Shown: positions 5,302-14,487 of the stretch, piece by piece
Layout of the letters: each line of letters starts with the position of its first letter
Numbering within the stretch: position 1 is the stretch's first letter
Virus record (IMG/VR): IMGVR_UViG_3300017782_000068
Span: 1 to 37,740 of that record
Source of the DNA: a virus
Strand: one strand, 5' to 3'
Length of the DNA stretch: 37,740 bases
Notes under the pieces: model-generated
Database searches by the model: none
What the model was told of the DNA's origin: nothing
The model's input: only the letters and a program-made list of their open reading frames with translations
Made by a program: the position numbers and the translations under genes

Positions 5302-6874
5302 TACATTAGAAGATTTAATTAATGAGGTTAATTATAGTTATCTTAATAACGAATATAAGCCTTCAGTAGCTGCACTACAGTTTCTTAATTTCATTAAACT
5401 AGTAAATGGCTCAGAAGGCGAAGAGAATAAATCGCCAGTTATCCATTTAGATATGATTGATCATGCTGCTACATATGATGATAATCTTTTTGTTAGTTTT
5501 AGGGGTAGTGCAAAAACTACTGCCTTACATGAGTACATGTATCTCTACTTAGCCACCTATGGTACGTTTTTTGATTTTGGTCGGGTTGATGTAGCTATGT
5601 ATATATCAGACACCATTGATAACGGTGTTAAGAGTATGCGTAAAAATCTGCAGTTTCGTTGGGAAAATTCAGAATTTCTACAGCAATATGTGCCCGAAGC
5701 TAAGTTTACTGATGTAAGGTGGGAATTTATTAATGCAGATGGCAAGAAGTTTTGTGTTAGAGGTTTTGGGGCAAGTACAGGAGTAAGGGGTTTTAAAGAG
5801 TATGGTCAAAGACCTACTTGGTGTGGCTATGACGACTTAATGTCTGATAAGAACTCAGAGTCTCCTACCATAACAAGAGATATCAAAAATATTATTTACA
5901 AGGCTGCTAGGCAAGCCATGCACCCTAAAAAACGTAAAATAATTTGGACGGGTACCCCCTTTAATAAGAAAGATCCTCTCTATTCTGCAGCAGGTTCAGT
6001 AGGCTGGCATACTAAAGTTTATCCTATCTGCGAAAGGTTTCCTTGTACTCGCGAAGAATTTAAAGGTGCTTGGGAAGATAGATTTTCTTTTGATTTCGTA
6101 AAAAAAGAGTATGATACTTTACTTGCCAACGGTGAGATAGCATCATTTAACCAAGAATTGATGCTTAGGATTGCTTCTGAAGAAGATAGATTGATAGCTG
6201 ATGCGGATATAAATTGGTTTAGGCGAAGTAATTTACTTGCCAACAGACATCAATACAATTTTTATATTACAACGGACTTTGCTACAAGTGAAAAAGAGTC
6301 GGCTGATTATTCTGTTATTAGCGTATGGGCCTATAACAATAAAGGTTTCTGGTTCTTAGTTGATGGCGTATGTAAGCGCCAGAAAATGGATAAGAATATT
6401 GATGATTTATTTAGGCTAGCACAAGAGTACTCTCCGCAGGCAGTCGGTATTGAAGTATCTGGGCAACAGGGAGGATTTATCTCTTGGATACAAAGAGAAA
6501 TGCTTGACAGGAACCAATGGTTTTCTCTTGCTTCTAATGGTAATAACTCAGAGCCGGGTATAAAACCAAACACTAATAAATTAGTAAGGTTTCAGACAGT
6601 AGTTCCTTGGTTCAAAAAAGGTCAATTCTTCTTCCCTGTTGAATGGAAAAATGAGCATGAGTTAATGATTGAAATGGAAGAAGAGTTATCTAATGTCACG
6701 CTACAAGGATTTAAGTCTAAACATGATGATGCAGCGGATACAGTATCTATGTTAGCTCTACTTGATACATGGAAACCTTCAGAAGCTGCTTTACAAAAAC
6801 AAGATAGCAGTGGCTTATGGGAAGATGAAGTAGAAGAAGATGTAAACGATAGACTCAGTTCTTACATAGTATAA
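5288..6874 (+). CDS. terL: Terminase large subunit (packaging ATPase/nuclease), 528 aa
   Basis: The enzyme docks on the portal, pumps DNA into the head using ATP and cuts the concatemer. The N-terminal ATPase domain has a Walker A-like loop at residues 72-78 (RGSAKTT), preceded by LFVSF, and a Walker B segment ending in Asp182-Asp183 (WCGYDDLMSD). The RNase H-like nuclease domain shows Asp330 (YITTDFATSEKES) and the late cluster Asp480, Asp481, Asp484 (HDDAADTVSM), as in TerL proteins. The length is usual for N4 gp68-type terminases. The start is ATG 5288 with AAGGA nine bases upstream; nine earlier codons from a TTG at 5261 are possible but unlikely. It overlaps the preceding gene and is followed closely by the adaptor gene. 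Confidence 0.92.
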   Translation: MSKVSTLEDLINEVNYSYLNNEYKPSVAALQFLNFIKLVNGSEGEENKSPVIHLDMIDHAATYDDNLFVSFRGSAKTTALHEYMYLYLATYGTFFDFGRVDVAMYISDTIDNGVKSMRKNLQFRWENSEFLQQYVPEAKFTDVRWEFINADGKKFCVRGFGASTGVRGFKEYGQRPTWCGYDDLMSDKNSESPTITRDIKNIIYKAARQAMHPKKRKIIWTGTPFNKKDPLYSAAGSVGWHTKVYPICERFPCTREEFKGAWEDRFSFDFVKKEYDTLLANGEIASFNQELMLRIASEEDRLIADADINWFRRSNLLANRHQYNFYITTDFATSEKESADYSVISVWAYNNKGFWFLVDGVCKRQKMDKNIDDLFRLAQEYSPQAVGIEVSGQQGGFISWIQREMLDRNQWFSLASNGNNSEPGIKPNTNKLVRFQTVVPWFKKGQFFFPVEWKNEHELMIEMEEELSNVTLQGFKSKHDDAADTVSMLALLDTWKPSEAALQKQDSSGLWEDEVEEDVNDRLSSYIV

Positions 6875-6891
6875 ATTACAAAGGTAAATAT

Positions 6892-7590
6892 ATGTTGTTA
6901 TCTAGAATATTTGACCAACTTGCTACTGGTGAGTTGGCCCAACACAAGTACGGTAAGTCTGGTACAATTGAGTCAGCGGATTACCCTGCTTTAATTAGAC
7001 ATACTAATATGGCTTTAACAGAGCTACATAAAAGATTCCCCTTAAAAACTAAAGAATTAAAAATAGCTCAGTTTTCAGGCATTAATTTGTATCGTTTAGA
7101 TATTAAACATGCTATTAGTAATACTGGCTCTAATGAAACTAAGTACATTGTTGATAGTGAGGATGATCCTTTTTTAGATGACTTAATTAAAATTGATGCT
7201 GTTTACGATGACCATGGCGAACCAGTGCCTTTGAATGATGAGGCATTAGATAGGTCAGTATTTATGGCAGGATATGATACAATACAGATACCGTTCTCAG
7301 TAGATGGTTTAAATATTTACGTAATATATCGTGCAAAGCATGCTGATATAAGCACAGCTAGTTTACCCGGCGAAACTGAAGTGGACATTCCTAGTACGCT
7401 ATTAGAACCTTTATTGAGTTATATTGCTGCTAGATGTTATTCAACATTAAATAGCCAGTTAGGCAATACAACTAGTTCTTTTTATTTTAGTAAGTTTAAT
7501 TTATATTGCGGGAAGATCACCGAAGATAATGTCCTCAATGAGGCTAGATCAATGACCAATAACAAATTGCACTATAAGGGGTTTCCTTAA
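6892..7590 (+). CDS. Head-tail adaptor, N4 gp67-like, 232 aa
   Basis: The start is ATG 6892 after AAAGGT. The protein has an N-terminal helical part (LIRHTNMALTELHKRFPLKTKEL), a central beta region and a C-terminal helical part (LLEPLLSYIAARCYSTL). This layout is usual for podovirus adaptor proteins that form a ring between portal and tail. It directly follows the large terminase, the place of gp67, which in N4 is a virion tail/connector protein. There is no enzyme motif and no signal peptide. Its stop overlaps the next start (TAATG), so the two are co-translated. The family is inferred from gene order and protein style rather than from a diagnostic motif. Confidence 0.65.
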   Translation: MLLSRIFDQLATGELAQHKYGKSGTIESADYPALIRHTNMALTELHKRFPLKTKELKIAQFSGINLYRLDIKHAISNTGSNETKYIVDSEDDPFLDDLIKIDAVYDDHGEPVPLNDEALDRSVFMAGYDTIQIPFSVDGLNIYVIYRAKHADISTASLPGETEVDIPSTLLEPLLSYIAARCYSTLNSQLGNTTSSFYFSKFNLYCGKITEDNVLNEARSMTNNKLHYKGFP

Positions 7591-8147
7591 TGCTACCATC
7601 AACAGCCACACCAAGTAACGTATTAACTGTGTCAGAACAGAGCGATGTATCTAAAGTAGCTGACAATATAAGTAAAGTCACTAATGTATCTGCTGCCATT
7701 GATGCAGGTAAAATTGACCAGATTATCGCAGAAATTTCTGCTATTGCTGACGTATCTTTAAATATGGCTAACGTACAGCAAGTAGCTCAAGTAAAAAATG
7801 CTGTAGACACAGTAGCAGACAACTTAGCTACCTTAGAATCTGTAACTGCTGAGCTAGGAGCCATTGGCAACGTATCTATAAATATGGGCGCTTTGTTGTT
7901 AGTGAAATCCCGTATTAATGACTTAGTTAATATTGCCGCTAGCCTTTCAAATATTGACTTAGTTGGTGATAATATGGCTGGGGTATTGTCAGTAAAAGAA
8001 GCCATACCTGAGATTACAACAGTACTTGCTAATTTAGATGAAATTAGGGATGCAGCTTCTATTATAACAGGCGAAGATGCTGCTAAAATAAAAACTGCTA
8101 ATTCGCTTATTAGAACGCAACTCTTAATTATCCAGCTAAACCCATAA
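7590..8147 (+). CDS. Tail appendage/fibre base protein with N-I-x-x-V repeats, 185 aa
   Basis: The start is ATG 7590, overlapping the previous stop, with AAGGGG upstream. The protein is almost free of aromatic residues and consists of short hydrophobic repeats such as VADNISKVTNVSAAI and MANVQQVAQVKNAVDTV, spaced in octad-like fashion. Phage fibre N-termini of many families use such 'VADNI-V' repeats to form trimeric stalks or attach to the tail. It ends just before the larger fibre gene. It is probably part of the N4 gp66-type appendage, split from or partnering the next protein. The exact position in the virion is inference. Confidence 0.55.
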   Translation: MLPSTATPSNVLTVSEQSDVSKVADNISKVTNVSAAIDAGKIDQIIAEISAIADVSLNMANVQQVAQVKNAVDTVADNLATLESVTAELGAIGNVSINMGALLLVKSRINDLVNIAASLSNIDLVGDNMAGVLSVKEAIPEITTVLANLDEIRDAASIITGEDAAKIKTANSLIRTQLLIIQLNP

Positions 8148-8156
8148 GGACTCATT

Positions 8157-9806
8157 ATGTCAACAGAACAAGAACTGGCGGAATTAACTGCCAGTACCAC
8201 AGCCCTAACAGTAGAGGTTGCGGGAAAATCCGCAGCACTGACTGCAAAGGTAGACGCTGCTTCTGCTTCTGCTAATGCAGCCAGCACGTCAGAGTCTATT
8301 GCAGACCAGCACCGTATAGATGCACTAGCCGCTAAAGATGCTTCATTAGTCAGTGAAGTTGCAGCAGAGCAGTTTAAAAACGAATCTAAAAACTATAGGG
8401 ATGAGTCTTTATCTTATCGTGACCAAGCGGAAACTTTTAAAGACCAAGCCGAAATATTTAAGGATGATGCTGAATTAGCTGCCCAAACCTTTTTGCCTAC
8501 GTTACAAGACACCTACGATAACGGAACCTCAATTTCTATTAATGATGCAGATGGCAGCGTAGTTTTGAAAAGTTCTAGGAGCTCAAATAGTTTAGAAATT
8601 TTTTCTTTGAAGGATACTGCAGGCTTGCAGCAACTTGCCATAACAGGTGGCGGAGATATACTTTCAAATTCGTCAGGTAAAGAGATCTTTAAAGGGATTG
8701 GAAACAATAGCCTAGCCATTGCAGATGCTGCATCTACGGTAATCATAAACGGAAACTTAGTTGTGTCCGGCACAACTACTACGCTGGACGCAGAAAATGT
8801 CAGTGTAAAGGACAGAGTAATCACCATAAACAGCGGTGATGCTGGTCCGGGAGTGACAGGCGGCAGTGCAGGCATTGAGGTATACAGAGGACCTACAACC
8901 CCTAAGTATACGTTCACATATGAAGAGAGTACTCAGTCTTTCAAAATAGGTGAAGAAGGTAATCTGCAGCCTGTAGCTACCCGTGAAGGAAGTCCTCTAA
9001 ATAACGCGGTAGCTACTTGGGACGCAGTAAATAGCAAGTTCCGTACAGATGCAGGCCTAACTTATCAAAGCGGAGAGCTAGATGTTTCTGGTAACGCTGT
9101 AGTAGGGGCAAGGCTTGTTGGGGGAGTAGGGGCATCAGAGACAGGAGGAGTTTTAGACTGGAACGATGCTTCAAATTCAACGTCAGGGAGTGGAAATACT
9201 CTTTTGAGCAGCACTGCTGCAAACAAACCCCCCAGCAGTGTATTTTTCCATCCATTTACTTTTGAATACTCGTCAAAAGATGGGACAGGGAACGTAACAC
9301 AATTCGCAATACCTTATGGATACAATGTGGGTATCAACGAAGGGATTTATTTCAGGGGAAGATTTGAAGGCACATGGTCTTCGTGGGCTAAATTAGTGTC
9401 GGAAAACCTTTCTGGAAATGTAGGCATTGGAGTAATAGGTGCTGACAGCAAGCTACATGTGCAAAGTGGTAACGCTGGCACCGTCTCAGCTATAGGCAGC
9501 ACAACCCTTACTCTAGAGAGTTCTGCCTCTAACTATTTAAGCATGCTTTCGCCAGATGGTAGCGGTAGAGGGATAGTTTTTGGTAGCCCGTCAAATAGTG
9601 CACAAGCAGGCATCTACTACACAGGCACATCTTCGGATGAGCTTCAGTTCAGAAACTCAGGAAACCAAACTAAGATGTCTTTGACCTCTGAAGGTAACTT
9701 GGAACTGCTGACAGGAGGAAAAGGTGTGGTGCTTAAATCCCCTAATGGAACACGGTACAGATTAAGTGTGGATGATTCAGGCAACTTAGTTACAACGGCT
9801 GTATAA
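8157..9806 (+). CDS. Tail fibre / appendage with pyocin-knob-like domain, 549 aa
   Basis: The start is ATG 8157 with AAGGA upstream. Residues 1-110 are an Ala/Glu/Asp-rich coiled coil (RDESLSYRDQAETFKDQAE) typical of a fibre stalk. Residues about 195-245 contain a module common in phage fibres (NLVVSGTTTTLDAENVSVKD and SAGIEVYRGPTTPKY). Residues about 335-415 look like a pyocin-knob receptor-binding domain (IYFRGRFEGTWSSWAKLVSE). Then comes NVGIGVIGADSKLHVQ, a familiar fibre repeat, and a beta-rich C-terminus. It probably binds the host surface as a trimer. No intramolecular chaperone or depolymerase active site was recognised. It sits among tail genes, where N4 has its appendage gene gp66. 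Confidence 0.75.
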   Translation: MSTEQELAELTASTTALTVEVAGKSAALTAKVDAASASANAASTSESIADQHRIDALAAKDASLVSEVAAEQFKNESKNYRDESLSYRDQAETFKDQAEIFKDDAELAAQTFLPTLQDTYDNGTSISINDADGSVVLKSSRSSNSLEIFSLKDTAGLQQLAITGGGDILSNSSGKEIFKGIGNNSLAIADAASTVIINGNLVVSGTTTTLDAENVSVKDRVITINSGDAGPGVTGGSAGIEVYRGPTTPKYTFTYEESTQSFKIGEEGNLQPVATREGSPLNNAVATWDAVNSKFRTDAGLTYQSGELDVSGNAVVGARLVGGVGASETGGVLDWNDASNSTSGSGNTLLSSTAANKPPSSVFFHPFTFEYSSKDGTGNVTQFAIPYGYNVGINEGIYFRGRFEGTWSSWAKLVSENLSGNVGIGVIGADSKLHVQSGNAGTVSAIGSTTLTLESSASNYLSMLSPDGSGRGIVFGSPSNSAQAGIYYTGTSSDELQFRNSGNQTKMSLTSEGNLELLTGGKGVVLKSPNGTRYRLSVDDSGNLVTTAV

Positions 9807-9866
9807 CAAGACACTTCATCGACGAATTAACTACTTAGTTGAATAACTCAGTCCTGTTACGTATAC

Positions 9867-9898
9867 TGCCCCTAAACGCAATTACATGTCTAGGGGCA
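9867..9898 (+). promoter_or_regulatory. Hairpin covering the ribosome binding site of the membrane-anchored gene
   Basis: TGCCCCTA (9867-9874) pairs perfectly with TAGGGGCA (9891-9898), an 8-bp stem with a 16-base loop. The right arm contains the AGGGG ribosome binding site of the ATG at 9905. Bases TTTATT follow, so it might also act as a weak terminator. The 98-base gap 9807-9904 holds no other feature. Confidence 0.5.
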
Positions 9899-9904
9899 TT
9901 TATT

Positions 9905-10285
9905 ATGGCAGATCCAATAAGCAAAAAAAGAAATAATACTAGTAATACAGTGGCTGAAAACAGCATAGCTATAGCCCAACTGGCACGATCAGTAAGTGAA
10001 CTAGCTGCACAAAACAAAGAAATGAATGATAGCTTGCGTGAAGTAATTTTATCTAACAAGTTAATAGAACAAGAATCTATAAATAGATTAGATTCCTTAA
10101 CCAAAACAACCGAAGCAATAAATGAGCAAAATGTAATATTCTCGGGTAGATTAGATCTTTTAGAAAGAGCAGAAGAAAGGCGAGTTGGTGCTGAAACTGC
10201 TAGATCCAACGGACTAAAAAAAGGTTTGGGTATTCTTACCGTAGTGCTATCTACAATTGCACTAACACACAACATATTTAAATAG
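9905..10285 (+). CDS. Coiled-coil protein with C-terminal membrane anchor, possible lysis protein, 126 aa
   Basis: The start is taken as ATG 9905, nine bases after AGGGG; an in-frame TTG at 9839 would add 22 residues but has no binding site. Residues about 15-105 form a charged coiled coil without Cys, and residues about 107-125 (GLGILTVVLSTIALTHNIF) form one membrane helix followed by a final lysine. This layout resembles XhlA-type holin partners or some spanin components. In N4 the lysis genes (gp60-63) lie between the tail genes and the portal gene, a comparable place. No endolysin is adjacent, so the lysis role is only a suggestion. The hairpin over the ribosome binding site suggests controlled translation. 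Confidence 0.55.
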   Translation: MADPISKKRNNTSNTVAENSIAIAQLARSVSELAAQNKEMNDSLREVILSNKLIEQESINRLDSLTKTTEAINEQNVIFSGRLDLLERAEERRVGAETARSNGLKKGLGILTVVLSTIALTHNIFK

Positions 10286-10302
10286 CAGGCAGTGAGAAAG
10301 GT

Positions 10303-13300
10303 ATGGTAACAGTCACAGGACAACTTACAGACCCTATAGGTAATAACATACCTAATGCACAAATACGTTTTACTGCACAAAAATCAGCAGGCAATACACC
10401 TAAAACTTCTGAGGGTGTGTTTGTAACAGATGCGTCAGGCAATTATAACTTTACCTTAGAAGAAGGCACGTATTTACTTGAATGTAATGTCACGGACTAT
10501 TTTGCTATAACGGGCGTTGTGATAGTAGATAGTGGCACACCTGACCCACTAGATTTGATAGCCCTAACTAAGTACTCTACTTCTGTTGATACGCCAACCG
10601 TAATACCTGAAGATCCTTCATGGATCAGCTTACATTCTGCTGCTAGAGCGGAAGAGCAAAGAAGTAAAATTGACCAGTTATCCCATACCACCAACTACGT
10701 AAATGACACTAAACATCTATGGGGAACCAGCATGGCAGAAGGGAATGTCATGCATAATGTCGGGGCAACCTCAAGGGTGAACCAAATCAATGTGTATGAG
10801 GACCCTAACCTAAATCAGTCTATTCAACAGACCCATCTTGGTTCAACTAAGAATGCTTCTTTAGTCAACAGCAATGAGTTGTATGATGCATCTAATGGCA
10901 ATGTTCTATTCGACAGCGTTTATGAATTTACTGGACCAAACGGCTCGTACAAAGACAACACTAGTTTTACTAGCGGGTTATCCTTGTCAGAGAGAGAAAC
11001 ATTGTATGGTGCAAATGGCCATACAGAATCAACAGTGGCAGATGGTATAACAATTAATTCAAGCAAAGTCACATCACTGGCCGAAGGCCAGTACACAATA
11101 GAACGCAAAGAAGATGTTTCTCTTGAGCTGGAGTATAGAAACGATTCCAACGCTTTGGTTAACAAGCCTAACATAACCTTTGATAACTTTAGTGAACTTA
11201 ATGCAAATATTCATTATGGTAAGTTATATGAAAAAGGGCATCTACTACTAGATGCTAACGATGAAGCTCAATCTGAGTATGAACGAGGCATCACTGTTTA
11301 TAGCAAGAATGTGTATGAACGCCATACTAATAACGGCTTTTCTACTAGCATAGAAAAAAATCCTGACATATATAATATTCTTAGTGCTAACGGTGACCCA
11401 GTATTTGAAGTAGACACCGTTAATAAAGAAGTTACCCTTAATGCAAAGCTTGTAGTAACTAACCCTGAAGATTTTAGAGGCGAAGATGGGGATACCATTT
11501 TTGAGGTGTTTCAGTACTCTGCAGATAATGGCGTAGCTGATCCTTGGCATGATGTGTTTATACCTAACGTGGATAAATGGAGAAGATTCGCTATTAGTAC
11601 TAATGGTGTAATTGGGCCTTGGTCTGTAGGCATTAATCTATTTGCTGAAGATGGTGCAGACGGTGACACCATCTATATTGCTTATCAATATAATACTGTC
11701 GCTGCTGCCGATGATCCGGGTTGGCACGACATATTTGTTGATGGTGATATTTGGAGAAGAGAGCGAACTATCAAGAATGGTAGTCCAATTTCTGGCTGGT
11801 CTTCGGCAGGTAGAATTATTGGTAGCGACGGTGCAGACGGTGAAATAACTGCCATTGCTTATGAATATTCTATTGATGGCCTGTCTATTTGGCATAGCAA
11901 TTTTTCTACTGGCGATCACTGGAGAAGAGAACGAGTAGAGTATTTTTACACTGTCCAAGACAAGCTAAATGGTATTCCTTACTTCACTACCCCATGGAGT
12001 GCAGCAGCTCAAATAGTGCCAATTAATGGAGTAGATTACGGCTATAAGAATGCAACTATAACTCTATACCAAAAAGTGAATAGTAGTCTAACCGCACCAG
12101 CAGGACCTACAGGAGAAATTGATTATAACTTTATTACCTTGGCGCTAACTGAAAAAGATGCAGGTGCATTTAATGGGTGGAGCCCTTCAGTTCCTAGCGG
12201 ACAAGACAGTTTATGGGTAGCGGTAGCATCCGTTTATTCACTTTCAGATAATGACGTTGTAGCAGCAAACGAGTGGGTAATAGAATTACTTGCTGCTGTG
12301 GGCACTGATGGAGCTACAGGCACCTATACATCGTATATTTTTATAAATTCATCCAGTACTCCCCCGAGTACTTTATTTGCTCCTGGTTCTTATGACGGGG
12401 TTTCTGAGGTTTATCCTCAAATTAGTAACGGGGTTTTTTATACGGATGATCCTACTCCAACAAACCCCGGCGAAACTACTTATGTACGTATAGGGAAATA
12501 CCTGCATACACCAGCAACAGAACAAGCTCCTGAGTCGTGGGATATTGATACTTCAGTGCATACCTCTGGTTGGAGTCCTGCAGTGCAATTCTCTGGCAAT
12601 GATGGTTTAGACGGTAACTACCCTAGTTTTGTATACCGTAACTCAGTAAACCAACCTACAGATATTGATGCAGACTCTGCTGTGGTTAATAAAGGCAGTT
12701 ATGATGGCACTAATGAAGTTGAGCCGGACCTATGGACAGATAATAATGTATCTCCTGTTGCGCCTGAAGTAACTTGGGTAAGTAAAGCTACTTACTACAA
12801 AGAAGATGGTGTAGTTCAATGGCAACGTGTGAATGGTTGGAGTACGCCCGTTAAATGGACTGGCGATCATGCGTGGAATACTAAAACAGTATTTCTATAC
12901 TACGTTGGTACTTCAGCCATAGCCTTACCAGACAACCCAATCACATACACTTTTGCAACAGGCGCCTTATCAGGAAGTTTAGACGGATGGAGTGAAACAA
13001 TACCTGAGAATATTGTTGCAGGAGGTAAAATATGGGTGACTTTTAATACTGCTTTGAGCCAAGGTGCTACAGATGTCTTAGATGTTAATAACTGGGCTAC
13101 TCCAGAAGTATTTTCTCAGAATGGTATTGATGGTGAAGATGGTATTGACGGAGAGCAAGGTGATCATGGCTCAGGCAGCTATATAATATTTACTTCTGCG
13201 AATGAAACTACGACTAGAGGCTTTAACCATACAAACAACTTTATAGCTGTAGCGGGAAGATCGCCTCAAAATAGAGATATCCTCAGTTATGTAAATGAAA

Positions 13301-14169
13301 CTGCAGCACAGTCCTTAAGGTTCCGTTTAGACTTTCTTTATGATGGTTCAAGTTGGACTGAGTTCGCCAATGTAATTAATGGCAACCAAATTGTGCACGG
13401 TACTATTGCCGCAGTGCATATAGCCACTGGCTCAATAACTGCAAATAATATAGCTGCAGGCACTATAACCGTGGATAAAATAGACTCAAACATAACATTT
13501 GAAGAAAGTGCTACTTTTAAAGGCAATGTTACTTTAATTGGCAGTTCACATATGAGAATATCGTCAGCTACTTCTTTTGGCAGTTCGAACCAATTCATAG
13601 AATGGTTTGGTTTAAAAAACGTAGATAGTAACGGAAATCCTATTACTAGCTCATTAACTGAATCTAATGCTATAACGTATTTAAAGGCCAATGGGGATGC
13701 TTATTTTGGCGGCTCACTCTCGGCAGGAACTCTCAAAAACGCTGCTACAAATACTCAATTAACGCCTTATGGGGCTAATTCCCATCCTGTTGAAATTGGG
13801 CCCTTTAGTACTAATGGTAATCCTAAAAACGTGATAATATCGTGGGTATTAGAAGCGTATGCTGAGACTCCGGGTACTTGCCCAGCGTCAGTTACACAAC
13901 CTAGCCTAGCATGGACACTCGAAAGATCTATCGCTAGCGGGGCTTGGCAAGTGGTTACTAACGGTTCGTTTACGGGCAGTACTACTACAGAGCAAGAAGT
14001 AGGCATATGTGTTTCAGAAGAATTTGCTAGTGGTTCCGCTACTTACACAGATAGTACAGCTTCGACTGCTAATTTTTCGTACAGAGTTCTTATAACTAGC
14101 TATTCTCGTTACCACGGGACATCTGGCGTAAATACGCAAAAGCTTACTATCCTATGCACAGAAGAGTAA
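10303..14169 (+). CDS. Large modular tail protein, N4 gp65-like position, 1288 aa
   Basis: The start is ATG 10303. The binding site is poor: AAAGG lies only about two bases before it. Residues 1-90 look like a carboxypeptidase-regulatory-like beta-sandwich (MVTVTGQLTDPIGNNIPNAQ, then SGNYNFTLEEGTYLLE). From residue 393 three modules of about 60 residues follow, each opened by a short collagen-like Gly-Asp repeat (GEDGDT, GADGDT, GADGEI) and carrying W-R-R-(F/E). Two further pairs of duplicated beta modules occupy about 580-950. Residues about 1027-1060 (VHGTIAAVHIATGSITANNI) match the C-terminal motif of lambda J-type host-specificity proteins. It is probably the tail sheath or tail-tip receptor-binding protein, since gp65 of N4 is a tail sheath of about this size. 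The assignment rests on order and modules. Confidence 0.65.
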   Translation: MVTVTGQLTDPIGNNIPNAQIRFTAQKSAGNTPKTSEGVFVTDASGNYNFTLEEGTYLLECNVTDYFAITGVVIVDSGTPDPLDLIALTKYSTSVDTPTVIPEDPSWISLHSAARAEEQRSKIDQLSHTTNYVNDTKHLWGTSMAEGNVMHNVGATSRVNQINVYEDPNLNQSIQQTHLGSTKNASLVNSNELYDASNGNVLFDSVYEFTGPNGSYKDNTSFTSGLSLSERETLYGANGHTESTVADGITINSSKVTSLAEGQYTIERKEDVSLELEYRNDSNALVNKPNITFDNFSELNANIHYGKLYEKGHLLLDANDEAQSEYERGITVYSKNVYERHTNNGFSTSIEKNPDIYNILSANGDPVFEVDTVNKEVTLNAKLVVTNPEDFRGEDGDTIFEVFQYSADNGVADPWHDVFIPNVDKWRRFAISTNGVIGPWSVGINLFAEDGADGDTIYIAYQYNTVAAADDPGWHDIFVDGDIWRRERTIKNGSPISGWSSAGRIIGSDGADGEITAIAYEYSIDGLSIWHSNFSTGDHWRRERVEYFYTVQDKLNGIPYFTTPWSAAAQIVPINGVDYGYKNATITLYQKVNSSLTAPAGPTGEIDYNFITLALTEKDAGAFNGWSPSVPSGQDSLWVAVASVYSLSDNDVVAANEWVIELLAAVGTDGATGTYTSYIFINSSSTPPSTLFAPGSYDGVSEVYPQISNGVFYTDDPTPTNPGETTYVRIGKYLHTPATEQAPESWDIDTSVHTSGWSPAVQFSGNDGLDGNYPSFVYRNSVNQPTDIDADSAVVNKGSYDGTNEVEPDLWTDNNVSPVAPEVTWVSKATYYKEDGVVQWQRVNGWSTPVKWTGDHAWNTKTVFLYYVGTSAIALPDNPITYTFATGALSGSLDGWSETIPENIVAGGKIWVTFNTALSQGATDVLDVNNWATPEVFSQNGIDGEDGIDGEQGDHGSGSYIIFTSANETTTRGFNHTNNFIAVAGRSPQNRDILSYVNETAAQSLRFRLDFLYDGSSWTEFANVINGNQIVHGTIAAVHIATGSITANNIAAGTITVDKIDSNITFEESATFKGNVTLIGSSHMRISSATSFGSSNQFIEWFGLKNVDSNGNPITSSLTESNAITYLKANGDAYFGGSLSAGTLKNAATNTQLTPYGANSHPVEIGPFSTNGNPKNVIISWVLEAYAETPGTCPASVTQPSLAWTLERSIASGAWQVVTNGSFTGSTTTEQEVGICVSEEFASGSATYTDSTASTANFSYRVLITSYSRYHGTSGVNTQKLTILCTEE

Positions 14170-14188
14170 TTTATTTTAAGGGGACATT

Positions 14189-14476
14189 ATGACCATACAA
14201 GTAACAGGCACACTTACTAATCCTTTGGGTTTGTCAATACAAATAGGTATACGAGTCACAGCAATTAATAGTGAAGTTGCCGTACAGGGCACTCAAGGAA
14301 TTTTAACTACTCAAGTAGACGGCACTTATAATTTTAATTTAGTTGAAGGTATGCATAGCATAGAAATACGTAATGCAGGAGAATACGAAAAGAAAATTAA
14401 TATTATAGTTACTTCGCAAACACCTAGTGTTATTGACTTGCCTACTCTTTTGGCTGATCATACTGTTATAATTTAA
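14189..14476 (+). CDS. Stand-alone copy of the tail protein N-terminal domain, 95 aa
   Basis: The start is ATG 14189 with AAGGGGA upstream. The whole protein is one domain resembling residues 1-90 of the preceding 1288-residue protein. Compare its VTGTLTNPLGLSIQIGIRVTA and DGTYNFNLVEGMHSIEI with VTGQLTDPIGNNIPNAQIRF and SGNYNFTLEEGTYLLE there. It is a carboxypeptidase-regulatory-like beta-sandwich without catalytic residues. Lying between the tail protein and the portal gene, it may plug, cap or compete for the same docking site on the tail. The duplication is seen in the sequence; the role is inference. Confidence 0.65.
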   Translation: MTIQVTGTLTNPLGLSIQIGIRVTAINSEVAVQGTQGILTTQVDGTYNFNLVEGMHSIEIRNAGEYEKKINIIVTSQTPSVIDLPTLLADHTVII

Positions 14477-14487
14477 GGAGCCAAAAG

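Noticed and set aside
7787-8287. Long minus-strand open frame of 166 codons
   Set aside because: It lies antisense to two fibre genes with good ribosome binding sites; its composition mirrors their Ala/Val codons and it has no binding site of its own.
9835-10380. Minus-strand frame of 181 codons with Cys and hydrophobic runs
   Set aside because: It is antisense to the coiled-coil/membrane gene and the start of the large tail gene, both better supported; opposite reading of an AT-rich helical gene explains it.
11479-13200. Collagen-like gene suggested by Gly-Asp repeats
   Set aside because: The Gly repeats are only 2-3 triplets long and serve as linkers between beta modules of the tail protein.
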